Shown here: positions 35,363 to 44,929 of the stretch, piece after piece
Layout: each line of letters opens with the position of its first letter
Numbering within the stretch: the first letter of the stretch is position 1
Source of the DNA: CAVQND01 sp049518415
GTDB lineage: Bacteria > Verrucomicrobiota > Verrucomicrobiia > Limisphaerales > UBA8199
Assembly (NCBI GenBank): GCA_049518415.1
Contig: JBEKRX010000011.1
Span: 1 to 64,000 of the forward strand
Length of the DNA stretch: 64,000 nt
Direction: 5' to 3'
Position numbers and translations under genes: made by a program
Notes under the pieces: generated by a model
What the model was told of the DNA's origin: nothing
Databases searched by the model: none
Seen by the model: the letters and a program-made list of their open reading frames with translations, nothing else

Positions 35363-36943
35363 ATGGATCGAGTGAGAATGAGTTCAATGAATGCGGTGCC
35401 GACAATGATCAGGAAATCAATGCCGGGTTTTGTCTTGGGAGCGGCGATCGGGCTGCTTGGGGTGCATGCGGAGGCTTTCTCCCTTCTCGGGCCATGGGCT
35501 GACTGGATGCAACCGGACATCGGCTACCGGTTGGGGAGCGACATCGGCGGTCCTATGGACTTTGACGAGGGATACCGGTGGAATGTGCCCATCCTCACGT
35601 ATGGTTTCGACCAGACGTTCCTGGATTACTTCGGCTCGGAGGGAGTCGCCGCGGTGGAAAGCGCGATCGATACCCTGAACGACCTCCCGCCAGCCTCCAG
35701 TATCGTGCTGTCGAATTATCCGCTGGCGTGCTTGCAACTGAACTATGGCGCGACCGCTCAGCACCTCCTCGACCTGAGGTCTTTCACACTGAGCCTGCTC
35801 CTGGAACATATGGGGCTGGCGCCGCCGAGTCAGAGTGTGTTTGTCTTGCGGCAGTGGGACACAAATTTCTTTTTGTCTTACCCTGCCCAAAGCGCTTGGC
35901 CGCCCGGAACCATCCCCAACATCATCCTGATGAGGAACTTCGACCCTGAGACTCTCGTCCCGACCACTGTCATCAACGGCGAATGGTACACCGCCTGGAT
36001 TGAGTTCCTCGGCACGTATGCTGTCATAATCCCGACTCGAGTTGGCCCGTTCCCGTTCGGTGACGAAGCAGTAGCTGGGGGGGTGAACTTTGGTGAAAGC
36101 TATTATGGCGCTTTCTTTGACGGGCTGTCGCAGGATGATGTGGGCGGGTTGCGGTATCTGCTGAGCAGCAGTAACCAGAATTACGAGACCGTGCTGCCCG
36201 ACGTGCAGGGGACGGACACGAACCCGGCGGAGTTCGTCAATGGAGCCTGGCGTCCGGGCGTGGAGAAAATCACGTTCGTGAGGCACCCGCCAGGCACGAA
36301 TACGGGCGGATTTGGGTGTTTTGTCTATCAGTTCACGGACACCTACATCACCAACGGGGTGCTAAGGCGACAGCATCTGGAACGGGTGATCGAGCGACCC
36401 GACTTTCTTTTCTGCGCGGGCGATACCGGGGCGGGAATCCCTTGGACGCCTTGGTTCGCGCGGACGGACACGGCGGGCTGGTTTAATAACGCGGCGCTGA
36501 ACTGGGATGATCCGACGAAGGCAGGGCCGGGGGTGATCCGGCCGCCCGTAACGATTACGTTTCAGAAGCTTGGCCCCGTTGTGGCAACGATCGATGAAAA
36601 CCCCCCTGGGCCGGCCTGGATAGACCCCTCGGGGTGGGGTTCGTTTGACGGCTCAACGAACGCTCCGGTCGTTTATCCGGCTGGAGTTGCGCAGACCAAC
36701 AGCCAACTGCTGTTGCGTTTGCGCCTGTCCAACAATCTCGGTCAGCCCGGCGCGTCGCTTCAGCTTGGTGCTTACACATGGCAATTGCCCGTGGCAGTGG
36801 GCAGAGCGGCGTCTTTGCAGGCCTCCACGAATCTGGTCGATTGGGTATCCCTCGTGGAGGTTACAAACACTGGCGGCCTCATCGAGTGGTACCAATTTGG
36901 AACGGACCGGTCGCAGCGGTTCTTTCGGGCGGTGCCACAGTGA
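35363..36943 (+). CDS. Secreted protein of unknown function with RFFR-type C-terminus
   Basis: The product is about 526 residues. The signal peptide core is 'FVLGAAIGLLGVHAEAF' (cut near residue 39), preceded by several possible starts (TTG 35357, ATG 35363, ATG 35405). The mature protein has aromatic-rich beta wording. Its C-terminal part 'LQASTNLVDWVSLVEVTNTGG...RFFRAVP' matches a C-terminal segment shared by many verrucomicrobial secreted proteins, including the RCC1-like protein at 51902-53029. I cannot assign a catalytic function. GC is lower than in housekeeping genes nearby. Confidence 0.8.
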   Translation: MDRVRMSSMNAVPTMIRKSMPGFVLGAAIGLLGVHAEAFSLLGPWADWMQPDIGYRLGSDIGGPMDFDEGYRWNVPILTYGFDQTFLDYFGSEGVAAVESAIDTLNDLPPASSIVLSNYPLACLQLNYGATAQHLLDLRSFTLSLLLEHMGLAPPSQSVFVLRQWDTNFFLSYPAQSAWPPGTIPNIILMRNFDPETLVPTTVINGEWYTAWIEFLGTYAVIIPTRVGPFPFGDEAVAGGVNFGESYYGAFFDGLSQDDVGGLRYLLSSSNQNYETVLPDVQGTDTNPAEFVNGAWRPGVEKITFVRHPPGTNTGGFGCFVYQFTDTYITNGVLRRQHLERVIERPDFLFCAGDTGAGIPWTPWFARTDTAGWFNNAALNWDDPTKAGPGVIRPPVTITFQKLGPVVATIDENPPGPAWIDPSGWGSFDGSTNAPVVYPAGVAQTNSQLLLRLRLSNNLGQPGASLQLGAYTWQLPVAVGRAASLQASTNLVDWVSLVEVTNTGGLIEWYQFGTDRSQRFFRAVPQ

Positions 36944-37079
36944 CACGAACCGAGCCGGACCGTTTGCTGGGGTCTGTCCTACAATCTTTGCCTATATGAA
37001 AGGATTATAGGGCGCCCCCCACTCAGTACGGCCAGCGACTGACGCCGGCGGCGCAGGGCAAGGAATGCTTCCTACCCGC

Positions 37080-37183
37080 TCTCGGGTTGGGTGAGGGGCT
37101 TTTTCTTGGGGGGCGGGGGCGGGGTGGGGGGCCTGGCGTCCACTTTCTTTTTCAGGTCGTCCAGCTCCTGGCGGAGGTCAGGA
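37080..37183 (-). pseudogene. Duplicated fragment of the M1 aminopeptidase C-terminus
   Basis: About 100 bases are nearly identical to 39169-39260, the 3' end of the M1 peptidase gene. They encode 'RQELDDLKKKVDARPPTPP' and a Pro-Lys-rich tail on the minus strand. The copy is cut off at 37183, where the same (cgcagaaaa)n micro-element found in the RAYT remnant begins (to about 37215). It is a non-functional partial duplication. Confidence 0.85.
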
Positions 37184-37418
37184 GGAGCCCGCAGAAAACG
37201 CAGAAAACGCAGAAGCGCCCCTTCAGGGCGCGCGTGGTCCCGCCGTGGCGGGATACCGGCCCGCGCGCCGCGGCCAGGCTGCCGGGCTGCGCCGGGCTCC
37301 GCCCCGGCGAGCGTCGGGCTCTCGCCGCGCTGTGCTATGCGCCAGCCCGGCGCAGCGGGCCGCCCCGGCGAGCAGGCGCTGGCGCCGCCGGGTCGGGCTC
37401 CCGCGGGGCGGGACTGTT
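37184..37418. other. GC-rich intergenic DNA with micro-element
   Basis: The segment begins with 'aggaggagcccgcagaaaac', matching the insert in the transposase remnant at 34445-34481. It continues with very GC-rich sequence containing GGGCTCCGCCCC-type palindromes. No coding region is supported. Confidence 0.6.
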
Positions 37419-37695
37419 TTTCAGGGCTTTTCAGGGTTTTGGCCTGCCTGGGCTGGCCATTGCCCCTGCCTGCGCTCGCCGGCCTCACGGCTTTCTCTCC
37501 TTCTGCCTCCCAGACGCCAGAATCGCTCCTGAGCCGGCTCACGCTTCAGGAGCAAGCCATTAAACGAGGGGCCCGGCGCTGGCTCCATCCTCGCCACCAC
37601 CACCGGCCCCGGGCCGCTCCATCCGCCTGGCCACCAGGCTCTCGCTGGCCGAGACGACCTCCCCATGGGCACACCAGACGGCAACAAAAGCCGCC
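37419..37695 (+). repeat. Dispersed repeat of about 280 bases, copy 2
   Basis: This is a diverged direct copy of 34803-35085, ending at 'ggcaacaaaagcc'. It lies upstream of the low-GC orphan gene, as copy 1 lies upstream of the secreted orphan. Confidence 0.7.
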
Positions 37696-37883
37696 GTGGC
37701 GCCTTTTACCCACCTGCTGTAAACCTCGCCGAGAGGCTTGGGGCGCTGCGAAGGGGTTTTGCACTTGGGGCAATCCCCGAAACCTGCAGGGCTTTGAGAA
37801 AGCAATTTTGCTGGACGAGTCAGGAATGGAGCGTGATCCTTAGCCGTTTAAGAGTCAAACAAGCAGTCGAAAGGAAATTGGAC

Positions 37884-38993
37884 ATGAATGCAGAGCGTTT
37901 ACATGCGATGGCGCTGGTTCTTCAAAAAGAGCATGCCTCGACCACAATCGTGCATAGATTCAATGCACTCCAGGAGGCTCTTCAAAACTTGGTGAATCAA
38001 AACATTCCCCAGTATCAACAAGAATTGGTGAACGCACGCGGGGCCGTTTTGAGCGCACTTACCGACACACGCAGCGATAGTTTTAGTCCGGCGTGGAGGC
38101 AGCTGCTCAAGGAGATGGGCATCGAAGGTCTGTGCGGGAGGGAACTTAAGGCAAAAGTCGTCGATATCTTTCAGAGAAACCAGATGACTCCGGCCGTCGC
38201 GTTAAAGGAGTTGGCCGGGGTCAAGAATGAGCTCAAGTCATTTGATGACGCCCTCAATCAACTTATTGCGGCCTTTAAGCTGTTCAAAATTGGCGATGAA
38301 ACACTGGAACCGGGCCAGTGCGAAATCGGAATGCTTATTCCGAGAGCCGGGGTGCGGAACGAACTTCTGGAATTCGGCCACGAGTTGAGGGAACTCGCCT
38401 TCGTCTTGAATACATTTTCAGAGGTCACGACGGGAAAGCCGGATGCCCTTGAAATCAAAACAATCTCATCGACTGACCTGACTGTATATCTTAAAGCGGG
38501 AATTCGCATCGCGAGGTGCACCGCTCTGGCCATCGAGCGCATTGTGGCGCTTTACAAGCAACTTATGGAAATCAAGAAACTTCGCTCCGAGTTGATTACG
38601 CATGGAGTGCCGGAGAAGCAGGTGGCGGGTGTTGAAGTTCACGCCAATCAACTCATGGAGAAGGGCATTGAAGAATTAACCGTGGAAATCATGCAAGGGT
38701 TCCACGAAGGGAAAGACGGCGGTAGGAAAAATGAACTGACAACTGCTGTCCGCATTTCCCTTAATCGAATTGCGAACCGTGTAGACCGCGGCTACAACAT
38801 CGAAGTCAGAGCCGAACCGCTGGGCAAGGTCGCTAAGGAGGATGAGGATGCAAAAAAGGTGGAGGCGCACATCCAGGCTATTCTGTCCACGTCTAAGGAC
38901 ATGCAGTTCATGAGAATAGAAGGCGCGCCAATCCTGTCCTTGCCGGAGGGCGAGCCGAAACCTAGGGCGAAAAAGGAGCCCACCCAGCAGTGA
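37884..38993 (+). CDS. Low-GC orphan protein, predicted helical
   Basis: This 369-residue soluble protein is rich in Glu, Lys and Leu helices, with no signal peptide or membrane segment and a charged tail ('EPKPRAKKEPTQQ'). ATG 37884 has AAGGA eight bases upstream. A longer open frame to 37665 runs through repeat DNA and is rejected. The coding sequence is visibly poorer in G+C than its neighbours and uses A/T-ending codons, which points to recent acquisition. I recognise no family. Confidence 0.8.
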   Translation: MNAERLHAMALVLQKEHASTTIVHRFNALQEALQNLVNQNIPQYQQELVNARGAVLSALTDTRSDSFSPAWRQLLKEMGIEGLCGRELKAKVVDIFQRNQMTPAVALKELAGVKNELKSFDDALNQLIAAFKLFKIGDETLEPGQCEIGMLIPRAGVRNELLEFGHELRELAFVLNTFSEVTTGKPDALEIKTISSTDLTVYLKAGIRIARCTALAIERIVALYKQLMEIKKLRSELITHGVPEKQVAGVEVHANQLMEKGIEELTVEIMQGFHEGKDGGRKNELTTAVRISLNRIANRVDRGYNIEVRAEPLGKVAKEDEDAKKVEAHIQAILSTSKDMQFMRIEGAPILSLPEGEPKPRAKKEPTQQ

Positions 38994-39153
38994 GGCACGC
39001 CAGCCCCACCTCAGTTTCGTTTGGGTGCTCCAACAAAGCAGCGACAGCTGAACGACAGGGCGTGTGTCTGTTCCCCGACCCCGCGGACGGCCCGGCCCCA
39101 GTCGCGGCCAGCGACGGACGCCGGCGGCGGGAAAGGCCAGGAAACGCCCATGC

Positions 39154-41817
39154 CTAGCCGCTCTTGGGTTGGGTGAGGGGCTTTTTCTTGGGCGGGGGCG
39201 GGGCGGGGGGCCTGGCGTCGAGTTTCTTTTTCAGGTCGTCGAGTTCCTGGCGGAGGTCGCGGTTGGCCTTTTGGAGGTCGAGGACTTCCTGGCGGAGGTT
39301 CTTGAAATCATCCACGGGCTTGCGGGCGGCGCGGAGCGCGGCCACGGCGCGCTCGGCGGCGGCCTGGCCCGGTCGGCCTTTGCCGGCGGTGGCGAAGGTA
39401 TCGAGCGCGGCGATGGCCTTGGGGTCGCCCAAAGTGCCCAGGGCGTTGAGGCCGCCCAGTTGAACGGTTCGCTTCTGGTCATTCAAGCGCCGGAGCAGGA
39501 ATTCGCGGACCTGGTCCTTCTTTTCCTCGTTGCGCGCCAGGTAGGCGAGGGCCTCGAGTCCCTGGGCAAAGCCGTGGCTGGTGAAGTCGGCCTCGCGTTG
39601 CGAGAGGGTCTCGAGCAGCGGCGCGACATACACGGGGTCGTCCTGGAGGCGCATCGCGGCAATGGCGGCGTCGGCCACCTCGTTGCGGTACGATTTGGAA
39701 TTGAGGAGTTTGAGCAGCAGTTCCCGCGTCTCGGGCCGCGCGTAGCAGGCCAGGTTGCGGGCGGCGGTGGCCAGAATGTCCGGGTTTTTCTCACGGTCCA
39801 GCACCTGGCGGGCGGCGGCGCAGGCGGTTTCGCTGTAAAAACCGCCAAGGTCGGCGATGACCTGCTGGCGCACGCGGGCGTCGCTTTGCTTGGTGGCATC
39901 GAGCAAGGCGGCCAGGGAATCCTCGGAATGGATGGCGCGCAGGGCCTTGGAGGCCTCCAGGCGCACGCCGTAAAAAGCGTCGCCCTTGAGGGCCTGCTTC
40001 AGCAGAGCCACGGCTTCCTTGTCCCGCCGGCCGGCCAACTGCTCGATGGCCAGCAAGCGTCCAATCGTATCCTCCTTGTCCGCCAGTTGCGCGCGGAGCA
40101 TCGGGTTCGGTGGGTTGAAGGTGAGCTTGGCCAGGAGCGTGTAGTCGGGGTCGAGCCGCACGCCCTCCGGGGCGGAATCCAGCGGGAAATAGAAATCTTC
40201 CTCCTGCCTGGACACCTGGATTGTCCGGTCAATGGCGCCGGAGGGGCCTTTGAAACGAAGAGTGAGCGGGAAGTTGAACAGCAAGATATTATCGCTGAGC
40301 TTCTGCACTTGCCGGAGGGAGACCTTGGCCAGCCTGGCGGTTTCGTCCCAACTGTAGTTGGCCTCCAGTTCGGGATGGTGGGCGTGATAAACCCACTGGT
40401 CGAAGAACTGGTCGAAGGAGCGGCCGGAAAGCTCTTCGATGACGGCGCGCAGGTCCTCGGTGACCACGCTGCCGTACTGGTGGCGTTCGAGGTAGGTCCG
40501 CACGCATTGGCGGTAAAGGTCCTTGCCGAGCTGGGCGCGGAGCATGTGCAAGACCCAAGCGCCCTTGGGGTAGGCCAGGTAGCCGAACATCTCGCTCGGG
40601 TTAGCGTAGGTCCGGCGGACGATGGCCTGGTTGTCGTCCGGGATGCTCGTGATCAGCCGGGCGTGCTGGTAAAGCTCGTAGAGCATCGCCGGGCGCCCGT
40701 GCTTGTGCGCGTCGTAGAGCGACTCGTAATAGGTGGCAAAACCCTCGTTGAGCCAGATATGGCTCCAGTCCTTGCAGGTGACGAGGTCGCCGAACCATTG
40801 ATGGGCCAGTTCGTGGGCGATCAGCCCGTCGCTGTCGCGCAGATTCTCCGTCGCCTCCGTGAATAGCGTGTCGTCGGTGAGCGTGGTGGCGCTGGTGTTC
40901 TCCATCCCACCGGCGACAAAATCGTTCACGCACACCTGGTCATACTTGGCCCAGGGATAGGACACGCCGATCTCCTGCTCGAAGAACGCCAGCATGTCGG
41001 GCGTGTCGCGAAAGGAGGTCTCCGCCTCTTTGCTCTCGGAGGGCGGCGTGTAAAAGGCCAGCGGCACGTCCCGGTACTTGGCCTCCAATTTCTTGAAGTA
41101 ACCGGCCACCAGGCTAATCAGGTAATTGGCGTGGGGCTGGTCCTGCGACCAATGGACCGCCACCAGGCCGGTGAGCGGGTCGCGTTCCTGACCCGCCAAC
41201 CGGCCATTGGAAATCACCGTCATCCCGGCGGGCACGCGGCAGGTCACCTCGGAGGTGAATTTCACGTTGGGGGCATCCAGGCACGGATACCAGTGCCGGG
41301 CCTCGATTTCCTCGCCCTGCGTGAAGAGGTGCGCGTCGCCGGGCCGGTAGCCCTGCTCCGGCGTTCGGAAATAAAGCCCTTCGCTCGGCTCCGCCCGGTA
41401 AGCGACCGTCACCTTCGCTTCCCGGCCCGGGGCAATCGGCGCGGCGAAGGTCAGGACAAGCTTGTCGCTGGTCACCTGCCAGGCCCGGAGTTCGGCCGTG
41501 GCGGTGACCGAACGCACGTCCAGGTCCACGGCGTCCAGCTTCAGTTCGCCGAGCGGGCGCGCCAGCGGCTGGAACCGGAGCGTGGCTTTGCCCTCGATGG
41601 TGCGCCGCTTGAAGTCCGGCGTAACGTCCAGCGCCAGGTGCCTCAGTTCCACCTCGCGGTCGGGCGCATATTGGCGAGGGGCGGGCGAATCGGCCCGCGC
41701 CAGGCACCGGGCCCACGCGAAGCCTCCAAGCCTATTGGTTTCGCTTTCGGCGCGCGCGCCGGCCCCCAGGAGGCCAACGACCACGGCGGACAGGAGACAA
41801 AAGAACGCTCTGTTCAT
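39154..41817 (-). CDS. Secreted M1-family zinc aminopeptidase with HEAT-like C-terminus
   Basis: This exported metallopeptidase of about 887 residues would remove N-terminal amino acids from peptides. The exopeptidase motif is 'GGMEN' (Met305-Glu306), zinc and catalysis are H335-E-L-A-H339 with Glu358 in 'NEGF', and a beta-sandwich N-domain spans about 40-240. Residues about 560-840 are alpha-helical repeats of HEAT type. The end is a coiled coil ('LRQEVLDLQKANRDLRQELDDLKKK') and a Pro/Lys tail. ATG 41817 gives the signal peptide 'NRAFFCLLSAVVVGLLGAGARA'; a GTG at 41829 is also in frame. Confidence 0.93.
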   Translation of the reverse strand: MNRAFFCLLSAVVVGLLGAGARAESETNRLGGFAWARCLARADSPAPRQYAPDREVELRHLALDVTPDFKRRTIEGKATLRFQPLARPLGELKLDAVDLDVRSVTATAELRAWQVTSDKLVLTFAAPIAPGREAKVTVAYRAEPSEGLYFRTPEQGYRPGDAHLFTQGEEIEARHWYPCLDAPNVKFTSEVTCRVPAGMTVISNGRLAGQERDPLTGLVAVHWSQDQPHANYLISLVAGYFKKLEAKYRDVPLAFYTPPSESKEAETSFRDTPDMLAFFEQEIGVSYPWAKYDQVCVNDFVAGGMENTSATTLTDDTLFTEATENLRDSDGLIAHELAHQWFGDLVTCKDWSHIWLNEGFATYYESLYDAHKHGRPAMLYELYQHARLITSIPDDNQAIVRRTYANPSEMFGYLAYPKGAWVLHMLRAQLGKDLYRQCVRTYLERHQYGSVVTEDLRAVIEELSGRSFDQFFDQWVYHAHHPELEANYSWDETARLAKVSLRQVQKLSDNILLFNFPLTLRFKGPSGAIDRTIQVSRQEEDFYFPLDSAPEGVRLDPDYTLLAKLTFNPPNPMLRAQLADKEDTIGRLLAIEQLAGRRDKEAVALLKQALKGDAFYGVRLEASKALRAIHSEDSLAALLDATKQSDARVRQQVIADLGGFYSETACAAARQVLDREKNPDILATAARNLACYARPETRELLLKLLNSKSYRNEVADAAIAAMRLQDDPVYVAPLLETLSQREADFTSHGFAQGLEALAYLARNEEKKDQVREFLLRRLNDQKRTVQLGGLNALGTLGDPKAIAALDTFATAGKGRPGQAAAERAVAALRAARKPVDDFKNLRQEVLDLQKANRDLRQELDDLKKKLDARPPAPPPPKKKPLTQPKSG

Positions 41818-41895
41818 GTGCAGAATCACGCGCCGCTTGCTTTAGCACACAACCCGGACCGGTGGAAGCCCCAAAAAACTCAACGCCATGTAACC

Positions 41896-42200
41896 ACCCG
41901 AGGGCTTGTGCAAAAATAAATTCCGAGATCTGGCGAGGCTGCGCCTCAGAATACTTCTGGAATCGAGCCTGCGGGGAGAGGCTCATTGAGAATTGAGTAT
42001 TGAGTATTGGTCATCGGTCATTGAGTCCGCAGTCCGAAAGTTCATTCGGTCCCGCGTGGCGGGACGGGCATTCTTCAATAACCAACGATCGTTTTTCAAT
42101 CCTCAATGCTCAATTGACCTAAAAGAAGCGCTGGCTCAGCGCACTTTCGCAATCGGAGCGAAGCTTGACCTGATTACAACGAGTCTTGCCGGTCAAGAAC
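41896..42200 (-). repeat. Dispersed repeat R1, copy downstream of the TolC-like gene
   Basis: On the minus strand this copy starts 'gttcttgaccggcaagactc' 14 bases after the TolC-like stop codon. It runs through the same AATT-rich and hairpin core as 7141-7412 and 9301-9583, and ends with 'tcggaatttatttttgcac'. It fills the interval 41818-42214. Confidence 0.85.
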
Positions 42201-42214
42201 TTTAGCCCGGCCCC

Positions 42215-43753
42215 TCACTCGCCGGCCAGCTTGAGATGATGGCGGTCCATGGTGGTGCCCTCGGCGAAGGCAAGCTGGGCGAGGGCCTTGTTGTAAGCGA
42301 CCAGGGCCTGGACCTCGGCCGTGCGCGCCGCGGTCAACGTCTCCTGCAACTGCAGCACCATGAAAGTGGTCGAGAGGCCGTTCTGCAGTTTCTTTTCCTC
42401 GGCCGCCAGGGCGGCCTCCGCGTAGGTGCGGGCCTGGCGCGTCGAACCCACCTGCGCGTAGCGCGATTCGGCCTGGTTGATGTAGTCGGCCACCTCCACG
42501 AGAATCGCTTGCTCGGCCTTCTTCAGTTGCAGTTCGGCGATCTGCTTGGCGGCCCGGCTGGCCCGGTAACTGTTGCGCTCCGCCACGTTGCTCAGCGGGA
42601 AACTGACCACCACCCCATAGTAATAGCTCGGGTGCTCAAAGTGGAGGGCGTCGCTCATGCTGGCGCCCAACTCCTGCTGACTGCCCAACCCGCCATAGCG
42701 CCCGATGAAATCGAGGCTCGGGAACAACTGGTTCTTCCGAAATTCCACGGTGACAGCGCTTTTCTCGATGGCCAGCCGCGCCTCCGCCAGGTCCGGGCGG
42801 TTCTTCATGGCGCTCTGAAAGCTCTCCTGGCGGTTGAGGTCGGCTTTAATGGCCAGCAGCACGCCGGCGGGCTGCAAATCCACCTCGGCCCATTCCTTGA
42901 AGTTGTCAGTGAACAGGCTTTTCAACCTGTTTTCCCCGTCCACGAAGGCCTCCCGCGCGGCCGTCAGGGCGGTCAGGGTGTTCTGTAGCTGGGTCTCCGC
43001 CTGTTCGCTGTCCAGGGGCGGCAAGTCGCCCACCTCCACCCGCCGGCGCGTTTCGGCCACGAGTTGCTGGCGCAATTCCACCGCCTTTTCCTCGACCCGG
43101 ATGCGCTCCCGCCCCGCCAGGAGATCGTGGAAGCCCAACTCGACGGCCAGCACGGTCTTCATGACCAGGAACCTCAAGGCCTGCTCGGAAATCTTCAACT
43201 CCTTCCGCCGGACCAGCAGCGTCTCCCGGTACTGGTCAATCCAGAAATCCTTCAGCAAATGCTGTGTCACGCCCAACCCCAGGTCCGCAAAGTAGTCATT
43301 GGTGAGCCGAATCCCGCCCGGAAAAGCCCCGGCTGTGGCGGCATTGCCCCGGAAATCGGTCCGCACGTTTTGTCCCCCGGCGGTGGCGCTGAAATCATAG
43401 CTCAAGCCCAGCGGCAGCCGCCCGCTCAAACCCGGACCCACGGTGTCCGTGTCCAGCTCATAGGGATAATCCGGGTTCGGCTTCTTCGGGTCGAAAGCGC
43501 CCGGCGCCGACAGGAAATCGTGCCTGGCCCCGAACGACAAGGTGGGGACGTAGGCCCCGTAGGCGCCGGTCAAATTATAGCGGGCGATGTCCGTCGCGAG
43601 ATGCTCGATCTGCAAATCCAGGTTCCGGCTCAAGGCCAGGTCGATGCACTGCTCCAAAGCCATGGACCGGGCGCCGGCCATGGGGGAATTGGTTTGGGCA
43701 GAGACAACAAGGGCACCGCTCAGGAGGATGCCCGCCAACAGTCGAGCATGCAT
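42215..43753 (-). CDS. TolC-family outer membrane efflux protein
   Basis: This outer-membrane channel protein of 512 residues has a signal peptide ('LLAGILLSGALVVSAQ', cut near 20). It contains two repeats of long amphipathic helices with OEP-family wording: 'LALSRNLDLQIEHLATDIARYNL' near the start and 'RQARTYAEAALAAEEKKLQNGLSTTFMVLQLQETLTAARTAEVQAL' near the end, the latter being the classic OEP motif. The matching inner-membrane pump and adaptor are not in the window. ATG 43753 is chosen because upstream in-frame sequence lacks signal character. Confidence 0.92.
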   Translation of the reverse strand: MHARLLAGILLSGALVVSAQTNSPMAGARSMALEQCIDLALSRNLDLQIEHLATDIARYNLTGAYGAYVPTLSFGARHDFLSAPGAFDPKKPNPDYPYELDTDTVGPGLSGRLPLGLSYDFSATAGGQNVRTDFRGNAATAGAFPGGIRLTNDYFADLGLGVTQHLLKDFWIDQYRETLLVRRKELKISEQALRFLVMKTVLAVELGFHDLLAGRERIRVEEKAVELRQQLVAETRRRVEVGDLPPLDSEQAETQLQNTLTALTAAREAFVDGENRLKSLFTDNFKEWAEVDLQPAGVLLAIKADLNRQESFQSAMKNRPDLAEARLAIEKSAVTVEFRKNQLFPSLDFIGRYGGLGSQQELGASMSDALHFEHPSYYYGVVVSFPLSNVAERNSYRASRAAKQIAELQLKKAEQAILVEVADYINQAESRYAQVGSTRQARTYAEAALAAEEKKLQNGLSTTFMVLQLQETLTAARTAEVQALVAYNKALAQLAFAEGTTMDRHHLKLAGE

Positions 43754-44004
43754 GTTGGCCGCATGATGCCTGCTCCCGGCCGGTGCGTCAAACGTCTTTG
43801 GGAGATGCCGCCCGACCCCGCAAAAACAACAGGGCGCCCGGACCTGGCGGGGCAAGCGCTCCACCTGATGTTCGGATAGGACTTAAGTTTGCCCGCATCA
43901 CGCGATTAACCCGGCACAAGCACGCCATCCGTCCACTGTTTTTTTCCTTTCTGCGGCAAGGCGCCTCTGGCCATAATGCCGGGCAAGTTGAACCCTTAAA
44001 CGGG

Positions 44005-44856
44005 ATGAATGGGATAAATTCGACCAAGCAGCCGGCGTTCTGGGCCGCCCAGGGCTGGCTGGGGCTGGTGCTCCTGGGTGTCTGCTGGCCACTGAACTGG
44101 ACGATGCCGGGCATGCGCACCGCCTACCTGTTTTTCCCGCTCTGGCTGGGTTACATCCTCGTGGTGGATGGCCTCGTCCAGGGCCGGACCGGCTCCTCGC
44201 TCTGGACGCGCTCGCGGCGCGATTTCGTCCTGCTCTTCCTGGCCTCGGCCCCGGTCTGGTGGCTGTTCGAGCTGATCAACCAGCGGACCGGCAACTGGGA
44301 ATACCAGGGCCGCCAGGTTTTCACCCAGCTCGAATATTTCCTGCTCTGCACCATTTGCTTCTCGACGGTGATGCCGGCGGTGTTCGAGACGGCGGAACTG
44401 GTGCGCAGTTTCCGGTGGGTGGGCCGTTTGGCCGCCGGCCCCCGCCTTCGGCCAACGCCGGCGCTCAGCCGGGGCCTGTTCCTGGGGGGCCTGGTCATGC
44501 TGGCCCTCACGCTCGCCTGGCCGAGGTATTTTTACCCGTTCGTCTGGACTTCGGTCCTGCTGCTCCTCGAACCGCTCAATCGCTGGCTGGGTCGGCACAG
44601 CCTGCTGGACGACCTGCAAGCGGGCGACTGGCGCCCGGTGCTTTCGCTTTCCCTGGGCGCCCTGATCTGCGGCTTCTTCTGGGAGATGTGGAACTACTAC
44701 TCCTACCCGCGCTGGGTTTATCACACGCCGGGCGCGCAGTTTCTGCATCTGTTCGAGATGCCCTTGCTGGGCTACGCCGGTTATATTCCCTTTGCCTTGG
44801 AGCTCTTTGCGCTCAAAAACTTCCTCTGGCCCGGCTCCCCGCGTTTGCGGCTTTGA
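44005..44856 (+). CDS. Multi-pass membrane protein of unknown function
   Basis: This 283-residue protein has about seven hydrophobic helices. A distinctive 'GFFWEMWNYYSYPRWVYHTP' stretch lies at about 224-243, and 'FEMPLLGYAGYIPFALELFALKNF' follows. The ATG at 44005 follows a purine-rich 'aaacggg'. It lies 73 bases upstream of the TolQ-like gene on the same strand, suggesting one transcription unit. I do not recognise the family, and an association with the stator-like pair is inferred from position only. Confidence 0.75.
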   Translation: MNGINSTKQPAFWAAQGWLGLVLLGVCWPLNWTMPGMRTAYLFFPLWLGYILVVDGLVQGRTGSSLWTRSRRDFVLLFLASAPVWWLFELINQRTGNWEYQGRQVFTQLEYFLLCTICFSTVMPAVFETAELVRSFRWVGRLAAGPRLRPTPALSRGLFLGGLVMLALTLAWPRYFYPFVWTSVLLLLEPLNRWLGRHSLLDDLQAGDWRPVLSLSLGALICGFFWEMWNYYSYPRWVYHTPGAQFLHLFEMPLLGYAGYIPFALELFALKNFLWPGSPRLRL

Positions 44857-44929
44857 CCGGGGCCGGGACGGACGTTGCCTTGAACACGAGTTTGGCCGGC
44901 AGCGTCTAAGCAAAGCTTGCGATCATAAG

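Noticed and set aside
37665..37883. N-terminal extension of the low-GC orphan gene
   Set aside because: The extension is encoded by the dispersed 280-base repeat and adjacent non-coding DNA; ATG 37884 has a ribosome-binding site and the compositional change starts there.
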